Part shown: piece by piece, positions 16,946 to 25,292 of the stretch
How the letters are laid out: each line of letters opens with the position of its first letter
Numbering within the stretch: position 1 is the first letter of the stretch
Source: Nitrospira sp.
Lineage (GTDB): Bacteria; Nitrospirota; Nitrospiria; Nitrospirales; Nitrospiraceae
Assembly: GCA_005116745.1 (NCBI GenBank)
Contig: SWDS01000010.1
Coordinates: 745,315-809,314, forward strand
Length of the DNA: 64,000 nt
Direction of reading: 5' to 3'
Program-made: the position numbers and the translations under genes
Notes under the pieces: model-generated
The model's input: only the letters and a program-made list of their open reading frames with translations
Database searches by the model: none
What the model was told of the DNA's origin: nothing

Positions 16946-18048
16946 GTGTGACCCTCCGTGTAACGACCGAGCAAGGCCCCGCCGAAGTCGACAAGACTGG
17001 CCTCCACAATCAACCGTTCACCGGCATGGCGCTGACACTGTTCAGCCACTTTTTTGCAAATCAGCGACGTGATGCCGACGAGACCAGCCTCACGGCACAA
17101 TTCCAATACATGCCGGGCGGTATTGGCCTGACGGATGGCCGCCACTAATTCGTCAGGCGCGGAGAGCTCGGCTGCCAGCGACGCCAGAAACTCCATATCC
17201 ACTTCCGATCCGGCGGCATGCGTCTGCATCTTGCCATTGGCCATCTTTGAGAGTTTCCCCATCATCCCGACGATGATGGCTCTCGTCACCCCTCGCTTCG
17301 CACACTGCTTCACGCCGACACCGATGAAGTCGCCGACCTGAATGAAGGCCTGCTCTGGCAATTGCGGATAGAGGGCCATCGCATATTGTTCTGACTTGCC
17401 GCCGGTCGTGAGTGCCAGTTCGCACAAACCCCCAACCGCTGCGACATCGATCTCCTGCATCACGCTCGCTTTGAAGGCCGCCGTGGAATAGGGCCTCACG
17501 ATGCCAGTCGTGCCGAGGATAGAGATACCGCCCAAGAGTCCAAGACGGGCGTTGGTCGTCTTCTTCGCCATCTCCTCGCCATCCGGCACTGTGATCGTGA
17601 CGACGGCGCCGGCATAGGGACTCCCGACGAGTTCTTCTTCGACCATCTCTGTAATGTTTCGACTTGGGACTGGGTTGATCGCAGGCCCATCAATCTTCAG
17701 TCCCAGCCCGGCTTTGGTGACTCTGGCCACACCAGAGCCTCCTCTGATCTCGATACCGGGATTGGTACGGACCTCGACCTCTGCAATCAGTTCGGCACCA
17801 TGTGTACAATCGGGATCGTCGCCAGCATCCTTCATGACGCTGCAGATTGCGCGCTCGTTCACGCGCTCGCAGCGTGCAAGCGGGAAGGTGACACGCGACC
17901 GATTCGGCAATGTCGTTTCAATCTCAGCCAACACGACACCCTTCACGAGACAACGAGTGGCGGCCTTGGCGGCCGCAGCCGCGCAGGCGCCTGTGGTAAA
18001 CCCAGTGCGCAGGCCCTTTCGATTTTTTGGCGGTGCGCTCTTGTCCAT
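16942..18048 (-). CDS. cbiD: Cobalt-precorrin-5B C1-methyltransferase
   Basis: 368 residues. Start region GLRTGFTTGACAAAAAKAAT is the strong CbiD signature; later DAGDDPDCTHGAELIA, INPVPSRNI, GILGTTGIVRPYS-like block (GGISILGTTGIVRPYS) and MMGKLSKMANGKMQTHAAGS. CbiD is found only in the early-cobalt pathway. Ends four bases into cbiC; three bases separate it from the preceding unknown gene. Confidence 0.95.
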   Translation of the reverse strand: MDKSAPPKNRKGLRTGFTTGACAAAAAKAATRCLVKGVVLAEIETTLPNRSRVTFPLARCERVNERAICSVMKDAGDDPDCTHGAELIAEVEVRTNPGIEIRGGSGVARVTKAGLGLKIDGPAINPVPSRNITEMVEEELVGSPYAGAVVTITVPDGEEMAKKTTNARLGLLGGISILGTTGIVRPYSTAAFKASVMQEIDVAAVGGLCELALTTGGKSEQYAMALYPQLPEQAFIQVGDFIGVGVKQCAKRGVTRAIIVGMMGKLSKMANGKMQTHAAGSEVDMEFLASLAAELSAPDELVAAIRQANTARHVLELCREAGLVGITSLICKKVAEQCQRHAGERLIVEASLVDFGGALLGRYTEGHT

Positions 18049-18051
18049 CGG

Positions 18052-18429
18052 TCATGTCCCCGCACACTCCGCCAGAGATCCAAATCGTTCACAGATCTGT
18101 GTTGCACGGTCAGGGCTATAGTTCTCAGTTCGCGCCTGGTTCGTGCCTCTAAACGTCACACGGCAGAACAGAGCTCCACCTGGTCCTACCAGCTCAAGCG
18201 CCGCATTGGCCTCGTCTTCGTGCCGGTAAATCAGCTTGCTCCCCTCTTCGATCTTGAGATGTACATGGGTCTTCCCTTCTTCGCCAAGCGTGACCCACTC
18301 GGCCCCCTGCCGCAGAGTGACGAGACCATGGACTTCGGCAATCGCGCCAGACGAACGAACAATGACGCTCGTATCCCCGTATGCAAGCGCTGCTTCCAGT
18401 GCTGAGAGAATCTGCTCCCTTCCGGTCAT
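18052..18429 (-). CDS. Unknown protein between the FNR reductase and cbiD (125 residues)
   Basis: Not recognised. A small soluble, beta-rich looking protein with THVHLKIEEGSKL, IYRHEDEANAALELVGPGG and ALFCRVTFRGTN segments, no signal peptide. The ATG overlaps the FNR gene stop by four bases and its stop lies three bases before cbiD, so it is coupled on both sides. The two His residues of HVH and the single-domain size recall a small metal- or tetrapyrrole-binding fold, but I cannot name a family. Its place suggests work alongside the reductase and CbiD. Confidence 0.72.
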   Translation of the reverse strand: MTGREQILSALEAALAYGDTSVIVRSSGAIAEVHGLVTLRQGAEWVTLGEEGKTHVHLKIEEGSKLIYRHEDEANAALELVGPGGALFCRVTFRGTNQARTENYSPDRATQICERFGSLAECAGT

Positions 18430-19151
18430 GTGGATTTCTTCGGCATATTGAAAAACGATTCGACCTGGTCCTTTTCCACAGCTACTCCGGCAATGACCAG
18501 ATCCTCGAACAACATCTGGTTCACAGCGCCATCGCCCGCCAGAAAGGCCTGCACAGGATTGCCGTGCAAGAGAACCCGGCGCAGAATGGCTCGGGCATGA
18601 GGAACCCGTTCCGGATGGCCGACGGTGGGAATGATTTCAATGCTCACCTCGCCGCAGGCTGAGGAAACCTGCTTCCTCACAAAGTCATCCGGAAGAAAAT
18701 ACTCCGCCGAGTCGCGTAGCCAGATGAGTACGGTTTGAGAAAGTAGCGGCGCAAAGCGAGCGGCACGCACAAGCCCCAGTGCGGCGGTAATCCCTGTATC
18801 CGTTGCCAGAATCAACGTCCTCCCAGAGGCCTCCTCTCTCGGAACAAACTTCCCCCAGGGTCCACTGAACGAAATATCTGTTCCTGCTGTAAGCCCATGT
18901 ACAAAGGCGGATCCCAGTCCATCGGGAATGCGTTTCACCGCAAGCTGGAAGCGACGTTGCTCCGCATCACTGGTCAGGAGCGAGTAGGCTCGCTTGACAG
19001 CCTTGCCGCTCGACAAGACCATTCGACTATCGAGGATCAGGTACTGTCCGCCGACAAATCCCAACGGTTCGGTTGCCCGCAGATCGAGCAGCAGGGTATC
19101 GGACCCCAGCCTCTTGGTGTTCATCACTTGGGCAGTCTTCGCAACAGCCAT
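18426..19151 (-). CDS. FNR-type FAD/NAD(P)H oxidoreductase in the corrin operon
   Basis: 241 residues of the ferredoxin-NADP reductase superfamily: an N-terminal flavin-binding barrel with the FAD motif KRAYSLL, GLGSAFVHGL (GxxS-type phosphate motif), then a nucleotide domain with LILATDTGITAALGL and a C-terminal AGDGAVNQMLF and ESFF. No ferredoxin domain, no signal peptide. No cbiJ/cobK gene is present in this otherwise complete operon, so this enzyme may supply the missing precorrin-6A reduction, or reduce cobalt(II) corrinoid for adenosylation. The role is inferred; the fold is clear. Confidence 0.85.
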   Translation of the reverse strand: MAVAKTAQVMNTKRLGSDTLLLDLRATEPLGFVGGQYLILDSRMVLSSGKAVKRAYSLLTSDAEQRRFQLAVKRIPDGLGSAFVHGLTAGTDISFSGPWGKFVPREEASGRTLILATDTGITAALGLVRAARFAPLLSQTVLIWLRDSAEYFLPDDFVRKQVSSACGEVSIEIIPTVGHPERVPHARAILRRVLLHGNPVQAFLAGDGAVNQMLFEDLVIAGVAVEKDQVESFFNMPKKST

Positions 19152-19156
19152 CGCCG

Positions 19157-19531
19157 CTACTCCGCCGGATAGATCTCGTGGACAAAATCATGCATTTCAT
19201 CAAGGTCACGATAGAACTGTGTCAGGCTCCCGATCTGATGGGCCAGATCGAGATCGACCTTTTTCGTGAGGACCACGAGCGTGCGTAGGTACGGAAGCTT
19301 GGGGTCATCAGCGCGCGTTGCCGACACACGTTGCTCAAGTGCGGCAACAGCACTTTCATAATACTGTTTGAGCGATGCCAGATCTTTCGCCACACACATG
19401 GAGCGAATCGGGCCTGGCTGATCGGCCCCGGCACCGAGTTCAGCCAGTTCATGCTGCCGCTCAGCTTCGTTCTTTATCCCTAATACTTCCATCAAGCCCA
19501 GCCGAAGCCCTGCGATTTCATGACAGGCCAT
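19157..19531 (-). CDS. DUF3209 family protein
   Basis: 124 residues starting MACHEIAGLRLGLMEVLGI, the typical DUF3209 N terminus; the family is seen next to cbiX in B12 clusters. ATG 19531 was chosen over a longer frame because it has GGAGGA eight bases upstream and matches the family start. Predicted all-helical, with Cys3/His4 close to the N terminus and CVAKDLASLKQYYESA mid-protein. Thirteen bases after cbiX. Function unknown; a helper of cobalt insertion is a positional guess. Confidence 0.75.
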   Translation of the reverse strand: MACHEIAGLRLGLMEVLGIKNEAERQHELAELGAGADQPGPIRSMCVAKDLASLKQYYESAVAALEQRVSATRADDPKLPYLRTLVVLTKKVDLDLAHQIGSLTQFYRDLDEMHDFVHEIYPAE

Positions 19532-19544
19532 TGTGAATCCTCCG

Positions 19545-20726
19545 TTACTGCATGATGTTGTCAACCAGGCGACTGACGAGCCGATCACTGAGTAGATGCT
19601 CCTCGACCAATTCTTTCGCATCCGCCTCTTTCACACCGCGATACCACACGCCATCCGGATACACCGCGACCGTAGGGCCCTCTCCACACCGGCCCATACA
19701 GGAGGTCTTCGTCACTCGAATCTCATTCTCGCGGCCGGTTGCCTTCAACAGGCGACGTAATGTTGCAATCAACGTAATGCTTCCCGCGTCAGCGCAGTCG
19801 GCGTTTCCACAGATCAACACATGCTTACTCAGCGGCCGATGCGCATGCACATGTGGCATGGCCTGCGTATGAGTGAACCCATGTCGCAGACTCCAGAGTA
19901 GCGCCGTAAGGCCGCCCACCTGCTTCGTCACGGCGGACACCGGCACACGATATTGGCAGGTGTCACAGGGGAGCGGACGTGCTCCCTCCATTGCCTGTGA
20001 GAGACGCTCGTCCATCACACTGAACAAGTGCTCATGACTCCCAAGATGTGGCATCAGCTCGGTCTTGATCCAAGGATAACGAGCTTGAAATGAATCCACC
20101 TGCTCACGAATCTTCGCAATCAACCGTCCGCCAAAGAGCAAGTATGGAATGACCACAATCCGTTTGGGACGCGCACGCGCAATCAGCTCGACCGTCTCTT
20201 CCAACCGTGGTCTCACAATGCCGATGAAGCAGGGCAGGACCCACCCGAATTCACGCCCTTCGGCAAGGAGACGAACGACTTTACAGAAGTCACCGTTCGC
20301 ATCAGGGTCGCTTGCGCCACGGCCCACAACCACAACCGCAGTGTTCGCAGCCTCAGCGGCACCTTCCAGTGCCGTTCGTGCACGTAGGAAGGCCAGGTCG
20401 ATAAGATTGGGATGAACGCCCAGAGCGTTGGTGACGGTAAACCGGACAGTAGGGAAATTCTCCCGTGCCTGGGAGAGCGCAAGAGGAATATCGTTCTTGA
20501 CATGTCCTGCCGCAAAAAGGAACAGGGGCAGCACAACCACGGAATCGACTCGATGAGCCAATTCACGAAGAGCGGTGGCTAACGACGGACTGGCCAGCTC
20601 CACATAGCCGTGCACCACGTGAAGATCGGGATGAGTCGCACGATAGGTCGCGACGACCGATTCGAACTCCCCATTTGCACTGGGATCGCGGCTTCCGTGT
20701 CCGACAATGAGCAATCCCGTACTCAT
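19545..20726 (-). CDS. cbiX: Sirohydrochlorin cobaltochelatase CbiX with C-terminal [2Fe-2S] domain
   Basis: 393 residues. Two tandem CbiX repeats: the first with GHGSRDPSANGEF and PLFLFAAGHVKNDIP, the second with GRGASDPDANGDF and PYLLFGGRLI. A CDTCQYRVP motif and a His-rich linker (HTHTQ... HVHAH) follow, then a thioredoxin-like [2Fe-2S] ferredoxin domain with VLICGNADCADAG and TSCMGRCGEGPTVAVYPDGVWY (four Cys). It inserts Co into sirohydrochlorin, the first committed step of the early-cobalt pathway. It is the first gene of the operon, behind a riboswitch and terminator; AGAGGACC precedes the ATG. Confidence 0.93.
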   Translation of the reverse strand: MSTGLLIVGHGSRDPSANGEFESVVATYRATHPDLHVVHGYVELASPSLATALRELAHRVDSVVVLPLFLFAAGHVKNDIPLALSQARENFPTVRFTVTNALGVHPNLIDLAFLRARTALEGAAEAANTAVVVVGRGASDPDANGDFCKVVRLLAEGREFGWVLPCFIGIVRPRLEETVELIARARPKRIVVIPYLLFGGRLIAKIREQVDSFQARYPWIKTELMPHLGSHEHLFSVMDERLSQAMEGARPLPCDTCQYRVPVSAVTKQVGGLTALLWSLRHGFTHTQAMPHVHAHRPLSKHVLICGNADCADAGSITLIATLRRLLKATGRENEIRVTKTSCMGRCGEGPTVAVYPDGVWYRGVKEADAKELVEEHLLSDRLVSRLVDNIMQ

Positions 20727-20810
20727 GCCGGTCCTCTCGAGTTATGTGATGTGAAGAGGACACTATCGCTGGAATCAGTCGCCCGCTGATCCCATAACGC
20801 CGAGGGCATA

Positions 20811-20847
20811 AAAAAACCTCCGTTCCCATGCGTGGAACAAGAGGTCA
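20811..20847 (-). terminator. Riboswitch-linked intrinsic terminator before cbiX
   Basis: In transcript sense ACCTC-TT-GTTCC pairs with GGAAC-G-GAGGT around the loop ACGCATG, followed by TTTTTTT. It lies between riboswitch 2 and cbiX and would stop the operon when cobalamin is bound. An upstream copy of the 3' arm (AACGGAGG at about 20872-20882) could pair with the same 5' arm and act as the antiterminator. Confidence 0.85.
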
Positions 20848-20907
20848 CGTGCCAAATTAGGCAGGAGAGCTCCTCCGTTACCACGCGGAGAAACAGTTAT
20901 GTAGCAC

Positions 20908-21070
20908 CTCGGATAGGTCTCCTGGCTCATGGGTTCAGAAGGTTGGACCTTCACCGCGTCCCCTGGCCTTCCCCAACGAGTTCGTTGAGTGGCGTACATC
21001 GGGGTCGCTTCCCACTTACAGTGGCGGGACCGCGCCGGTTTTTCACCGGACTTCCCTGTTATGCCCTTTC
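20908..21070 (-). ncRNA. Cobalamin riboswitch 2 (corrin-ring operon)
   Basis: Minus-strand blocks in order: CAGGGAAG, CCGGTGAAAAACCGG, GGTCCCGCCACTGTAAG, GCCACT, GGGGAAGGC and GAGCCAGGAGACCT. A small hairpin ATGCCC-GAAA-GGGCAT sits just 5' of it. Followed by a terminator, hence transcriptional control of the ~15-kb cbiX-to-permease operon. Confidence 0.95.
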
Positions 21071-21105
21071 GGGCATCCGAGAGGCTATTCAGTTACGTTA
21101 TGCGC

Positions 21106-21134
21106 TACATACCGTAGCGTACCTACTCTGTCAA
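21106..21134 (-). promoter_or_regulatory. Sigma70-type promoter of the corrin operon
   Basis: Minus-strand TTGACA, 17 bases, TATGTA; ends about 35 bases before the riboswitch core. The best consensus promoter in the region. Confidence 0.7.
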
Positions 21135-21267
21135 TCTCTAAATTAACGCCACAGAAGACAACCTCTACTTCTACCATCGAAAGAAATCGGCGTTGTTCTC
21201 AAGAACCTAGCGTGTTGAAATACGTATAGTCTCACTAAGATGGAGCACGATCATCTTTCATGTAACT

Positions 21268-23292
21268 CTAGAGCGGCAGATCATAATTGATCCGTACTCC
21301 TCCGAACATTGAACGGATCGGAGTACCGAAGAATAATATCTCTTCGTACTTTTCATTGAATATGTTGTCCAAACGGAGATAGGCTTGTATAGACTTCGTC
21401 ACGTCATAGCTCGCCGACAGATTCCACACGACAAATGGGGAAGTCGCAAAACTATTTCCTATGTTACCGAATCGTTCGCCAACATAGCGTCCTTCCAGAT
21501 TGGCCCGTAGACTGTCGATAGGCTGATAACTGATGACGGTCGAAATCTGGTGGAGTGGCCACCTCGGAAGGCGGGCGTCAGGACCATTGACGAAATCCCG
21601 CGTGGCTGCATACGTATAATTGATCTGCAGATCCAGGTTCTTCACCCATGGCCCGTCGCGGTACAGTTTCAGCTTGGTGCTGACCTCCACGCCGTCCGCT
21701 CGAGCCAAGCCGACATTCTTCGCACAGAACCCAAACGATCCGGGTTCCGTACAGACAGCAGGATCGAAGGCTGACACAATCAGATTGCGGGAGCGGGTCC
21801 AAAAGTACCCGACACTAATGGTGCCTCGATCACCCGGCAACGTCTGTTCAATCGCAGCGTCCAAGGCTTGGCTTTTCTCTGGCTGAAGATTCGGATTGCC
21901 AAATCCTGGGAAAAACAGTTCATTGATCGTCGGAGCTCGAAATCCCGTCGCATAGCTACCTCGTAGCTTCGTACCAGTTTCCCGATGGAGATACCCTCCT
22001 GTGACGCGGTAGGTCGTGGCGCTTCCAAATGCGTTGTACTCATCCTGACGAATACCTGCCGTTCCGAAGACGCGATCCCAGAGATTCAACTGCGCCTCTC
22101 CAAACCCCGCATGGCTACTGACGGATTTATTCTCAAAGGCTGTCGTGCTTGTAAGAAGATCGCGATTATCGCCCCGCTGTTCTCGAAACTGATACCCTGC
22201 TGTTAAGGATAAGGGTTTGCCAACTTGGAAGTTATGCTGCCATTCAACCCGATTACTGGTGGTTCCAATTTGAGAGCTGAACGGGAACCCGATCGCTCCC
22301 GTGGTTCCAGTCACAAGGTTACGCTCCACTACGCCGCCATGACTAACAAGATTCTCAGTCGCCCGTGACAGGGTCAGTTTTTGTGACCACCAGGCAGTAA
22401 TCGGTTGGGCATAGTTTCCCGCGTAGATATATTGGGTACTTTTTGATCCGGCACCAAACACATCAGCCGGATCTGACGCGAAGGTGGTCGGATTAAACGA
22501 AAACCCGTCGAAATTCACGATGCCTTCCAACCATCGAAAACTAAACTCCAGTCGACCATCCCTAGGAAGATCAGCTCCAACTCGAAGCGCCCCTTGCCAG
22601 TTATGATATCCATCGCGCTCAGCCGCACCACGTCGATAGTTGATGGCTGAAAAGCCGGTTGTATCTAAACGCGTAATCGATCCTGAAAAATCAATGGGAC
22701 CTTTCTTACCAGAGAGACTGCCTCCTTCTCGAAATGTGTTAAACGATCCATACTCGGCAAAACCGGAGATGTTGGGTTTCTCTCGTCCACGTTTCGTCGT
22801 GATATTGATCACACCGCCCATGGCATCCGACCCCCAGAGCATACTCTGGCTCCCACGCAAGATTTCGATCCGTTCGATATTGTCCGACGTCAAGTGGGCA
22901 AAGTCGTAACTCCCTTCCGTACCACTATTGACGATCGCACCATCAATCAAGACAAGCGTCTGCTGTGGCGTTCCTCCACGCATTCGTACGCCGACTGATG
23001 TGCCAAGCCCACCAGTTTGCAAGACGGACAGGCCCTGTGCCCATCGAAGCGCTTCTGCAACGGTTCGTATTTTTCGCTGCTGCAGGTCTTCACCGGTAAT
23101 CACTTCCACAGCGCTGGTGACTTGCTTGGCGGGGATTTCGGTCTTGGTTGCACTGATGACGACATCCGGAGCGTGGAGCTCCGGTTGGTCGGCCATCGCA
23201 ACTTCTTGAGCCGATGTGGGATAGACCCATGCGAAGGTCCATAGAACAAGGACACACACATACAACACACGAGAAACAAAAAACCGCGACAT
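21268..23292 (-). CDS. btuB: BtuB-like TonB-dependent corrinoid receptor
   Basis: 674-residue outer-membrane receptor. Signal peptide (MSRFFVSRVLYVC... YPTSAQ), then the TonB box region PDVVISATKTE, plug motifs VISATKTEIPAKQVTSAVEV, QTGGLGTSVGVRMRGG, VLIDGAIVNSG, IERIEILRGSQSMLWGSDAMGGVINI, and a barrel ending in short strands to YDLPL. The plug is of the BtuB/vitamin-type class. ATG 23292 follows GGGAGG at good distance; the upstream part of the open frame lies in the riboswitch. Single-gene unit controlled by riboswitch 3; substrate cobalamin by strong inference. Confidence 0.9.
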   Translation of the reverse strand: MSRFFVSRVLYVCVLVLWTFAWVYPTSAQEVAMADQPELHAPDVVISATKTEIPAKQVTSAVEVITGEDLQQRKIRTVAEALRWAQGLSVLQTGGLGTSVGVRMRGGTPQQTLVLIDGAIVNSGTEGSYDFAHLTSDNIERIEILRGSQSMLWGSDAMGGVINITTKRGREKPNISGFAEYGSFNTFREGGSLSGKKGPIDFSGSITRLDTTGFSAINYRRGAAERDGYHNWQGALRVGADLPRDGRLEFSFRWLEGIVNFDGFSFNPTTFASDPADVFGAGSKSTQYIYAGNYAQPITAWWSQKLTLSRATENLVSHGGVVERNLVTGTTGAIGFPFSSQIGTTSNRVEWQHNFQVGKPLSLTAGYQFREQRGDNRDLLTSTTAFENKSVSSHAGFGEAQLNLWDRVFGTAGIRQDEYNAFGSATTYRVTGGYLHRETGTKLRGSYATGFRAPTINELFFPGFGNPNLQPEKSQALDAAIEQTLPGDRGTISVGYFWTRSRNLIVSAFDPAVCTEPGSFGFCAKNVGLARADGVEVSTKLKLYRDGPWVKNLDLQINYTYAATRDFVNGPDARLPRWPLHQISTVISYQPIDSLRANLEGRYVGERFGNIGNSFATSPFVVWNLSASYDVTKSIQAYLRLDNIFNEKYEEILFFGTPIRSMFGGVRINYDLPL

Positions 23293-23300
23293 GAAAACCT

Positions 23301-23317
23301 CCCTTTGACTCGAAGGG
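23301..23317 (-). promoter_or_regulatory. SD-covering hairpin before btuB
   Basis: Transcript sense CCCTT - CGAGTCA - AAGGG, with the 3' arm inside the AAAGGGAGG ribosome-binding site of btuB. Mirrors the hairpin before the siderophore-type receptor at 5.5 kb, including the shared TTCGAG at the start of the loop. Confidence 0.6.
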
Positions 23318-23330
23318 TGTCTATCGTTCC

Positions 23331-23475
23331 GGCAGCTGGGTCTCCTGACTTGCGGATCACAGCTTCTCTGCGCCTTCCCATGTGCCGTGGCACACAGTGG
23401 CATCCGGCAGAGTCACTCCCCGCTTACAGTGGCGGCACCGTGATGGAGTTGCACCATCTTCCCCGTTGCTGACGG
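23331..23475 (-). ncRNA. Cobalamin riboswitch 3 (btuB)
   Basis: Minus-strand blocks: ACGGGGAAG, GGTGCAACTCC, CGGTGCCGCCACTGTAAG, GCCACTG, GGGAAGG, AGTCAGGAGACC. No poly-T terminator downstream; an SD hairpin follows, so translational control is likely. Confidence 0.95.
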
Positions 23476-23605
23476 TATGACCTAACGAATCCCTCCCGAA
23501 TGATTGTTCTGCACCAACTTGCTTCTGCAGGAGAGCGGTGCATACTTATCCTGCTCACATCAGATTACCTTGGCCATTCCTTTTGATGGCTCACCAACAT
23601 CATAA

Positions 23606-24388
23606 TCAGCCGGTGTGCGAATTCCGGATATAGTCGATCGAGTATCGTGAAGAGCGCGGCACCATGCGATCGAAATCCCAGTCGAACGTGAGGACCGCAG
23701 ATCGCTCCGATGTATGCGTGAGTACTCGCATCCCGTCCTGCACAACTAAGCTTGGCGCCTTCCAGAAGTCCAATGTCTTTTCAGCACCGGTTCGGTTACA
23801 GACAATCAACGGGATCCCTGTTTCGTGAGTCCGTTGCTCCCATTCCCCATTTGGACCGTGTAGGCCAGGCCCCCATGATGCCGGCGAGACAAACATCTGC
23901 GCCCCTTCAAACTTCATGGCCCGAGCGATATTCGGCGTATAAACATCGGCGCAGACGAGCACCCCCACCTTGATGCCACCACATTCGATTGGCACGGCAA
24001 CGTCTCCTGGACTCGACCATGACAGGGAGTCGCTGAGCACGTTGATCTTACGATGTCTGCCGATGATTTCCCCTGCTGAATCAATCACGAATACGGTGTT
24101 ATAGAGCCGGGACCCATCTCGCTCGGGGCACGAAAGAAAGACAGTCCGTTTCAACGTCCTCACTAATCGACAGACTTGCTGCATCCATGGGTCCGGCTGC
24201 GGCTGTATCCAATCGGTGCCGATCAACTGTGGAAACTGTAGTCCGCAGACGGCCAGCTCCGGTGTCACGATCCACTCCGCTCCCACCGACGCCGCATGTT
24301 TGATGGCCTCAACGATCATGTAGCGGTTCTGTTCCACGGCTCCGGGAACCGTCTCAAGATGGAGCAACGCGACTTTCCTCACACTCAT
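23606..24388 (-). CDS. Nitrilase-superfamily carbon-nitrogen hydrolase in the corrinoid uptake operon
   Basis: 260 residues with the full catalytic set: Glu in VTPELAVCG (residue 44), Lys in GRHRKINVL (114) and Cys in VLVCADVY (146), and the family fold order. Such enzymes hydrolyse amides or nitriles in the cytoplasm. ATG 24388 is one base after the ATPase stop, so it is co-transcribed with btuFCD under riboswitch 4. I infer an amidase acting on imported corrinoids, for example removing the aminopropanol side chain of cobinamide as CbiZ does, but another amide substrate is possible. No signal peptide. Confidence 0.85.
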   Translation of the reverse strand: MSVRKVALLHLETVPGAVEQNRYMIVEAIKHAASVGAEWIVTPELAVCGLQFPQLIGTDWIQPQPDPWMQQVCRLVRTLKRTVFLSCPERDGSRLYNTVFVIDSAGEIIGRHRKINVLSDSLSWSSPGDVAVPIECGGIKVGVLVCADVYTPNIARAMKFEGAQMFVSPASWGPGLHGPNGEWEQRTHETGIPLIVCNRTGAEKTLDFWKAPSLVVQDGMRVLTHTSERSAVLTFDWDFDRMVPRSSRYSIDYIRNSHTG

Positions 24389-24389
24389 C

Positions 24390-25292
24390 TTAATTCTCAC
24401 CAGACAACGGGCGACCGGGGAGCGTGATCCGAGGTAATCCGGAACTCGGATGCCGATCGACCAACACACGGCACCGGTACACGGATTCCAACACCTCCGG
24501 CTCAATGACCTCGCCTGGGCCACCAAGTCGTACAATTTGCCCATGATCCAACAACAGAATTCTGTCGCAATACTGACTCACTAGATTCAAATCATGGGAG
24601 ACAAGGACGACAGTTAAGCCACCCTCATCTCTCAATCGGCGCAACACCGAGCAGATTTCAACCTGATGTTGCAGATCCAGAAACGCGGTCGGTTCGTCCA
24701 GCAGCAAGACTTTTGGAGTCTGGGCAAGTGTTCGAGCAATCACGGTCCGCTGCCGCTCGCCACCGGAAAGGTCTGTCACCGATCGATGAGCCAAGTGAAC
24801 GATGTCCATCGTCATCATCGCCTGTTCCGCGATAGCCAGATCGTCTCGACTTTCCCATCCGAATCCACCAATCCACCGGTCCCGAGACTGATGGGGGAAT
24901 CGACCCATCAGTACGCTTTCAGCCACAGTAAAGGGAAAGAGCATCTGTGAATCTTGTGGAACAACTCCAACGACGCAGGCGACTTCTCGTTGAGCCTTCG
25001 CCGAGAGATCCTGTCCGAATAGGGAGATATGGCCTTGCTGAGGAGTCATCAGTCGCGCCAGTACTTTCAGTAAGGAGGTTTTCCCGGATCCGTTCGGGCC
25101 AACCACACCCAGCACCTCGCCTTCTTGCACGTGAAAGGAAATGTTATCCAGAATCCATCTGCTCGCCGGTGACTCGTTCGACTGATAACGGAACCGAACA
25201 GACTGAATATCGTACGCATGAGCTTGTGCTAGGAGAGGAATTGAGTCACTGCTCATCATTCCTATGGCTCGATGTTGACTCGTCCCACTCAT
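24390..25292 (-). CDS. btuD: Corrinoid ABC importer ATPase (BtuD-like)
   Basis: 300-residue ABC ATPase: Walker A GPNGSGKTS (near residues 66-74), Q-loop VPQDSQ, signature LSGGERQR, Walker B VLLLDEPTAFLD, H-loop VSHDLN. It is of the FecE/BtuD type that couples with FecCD permeases. Start overlaps the permease stop by four bases (ATGA). The B12 riboswitch upstream fixes the substrate class. Confidence 0.88.
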   Translation of the reverse strand: MSGTSQHRAIGMMSSDSIPLLAQAHAYDIQSVRFRYQSNESPASRWILDNISFHVQEGEVLGVVGPNGSGKTSLLKVLARLMTPQQGHISLFGQDLSAKAQREVACVVGVVPQDSQMLFPFTVAESVLMGRFPHQSRDRWIGGFGWESRDDLAIAEQAMMTMDIVHLAHRSVTDLSGGERQRTVIARTLAQTPKVLLLDEPTAFLDLQHQVEICSVLRRLRDEGGLTVVLVSHDLNLVSQYCDRILLLDHGQIVRLGGPGEVIEPEVLESVYRCRVLVDRHPSSGLPRITLPGRPLSGEN

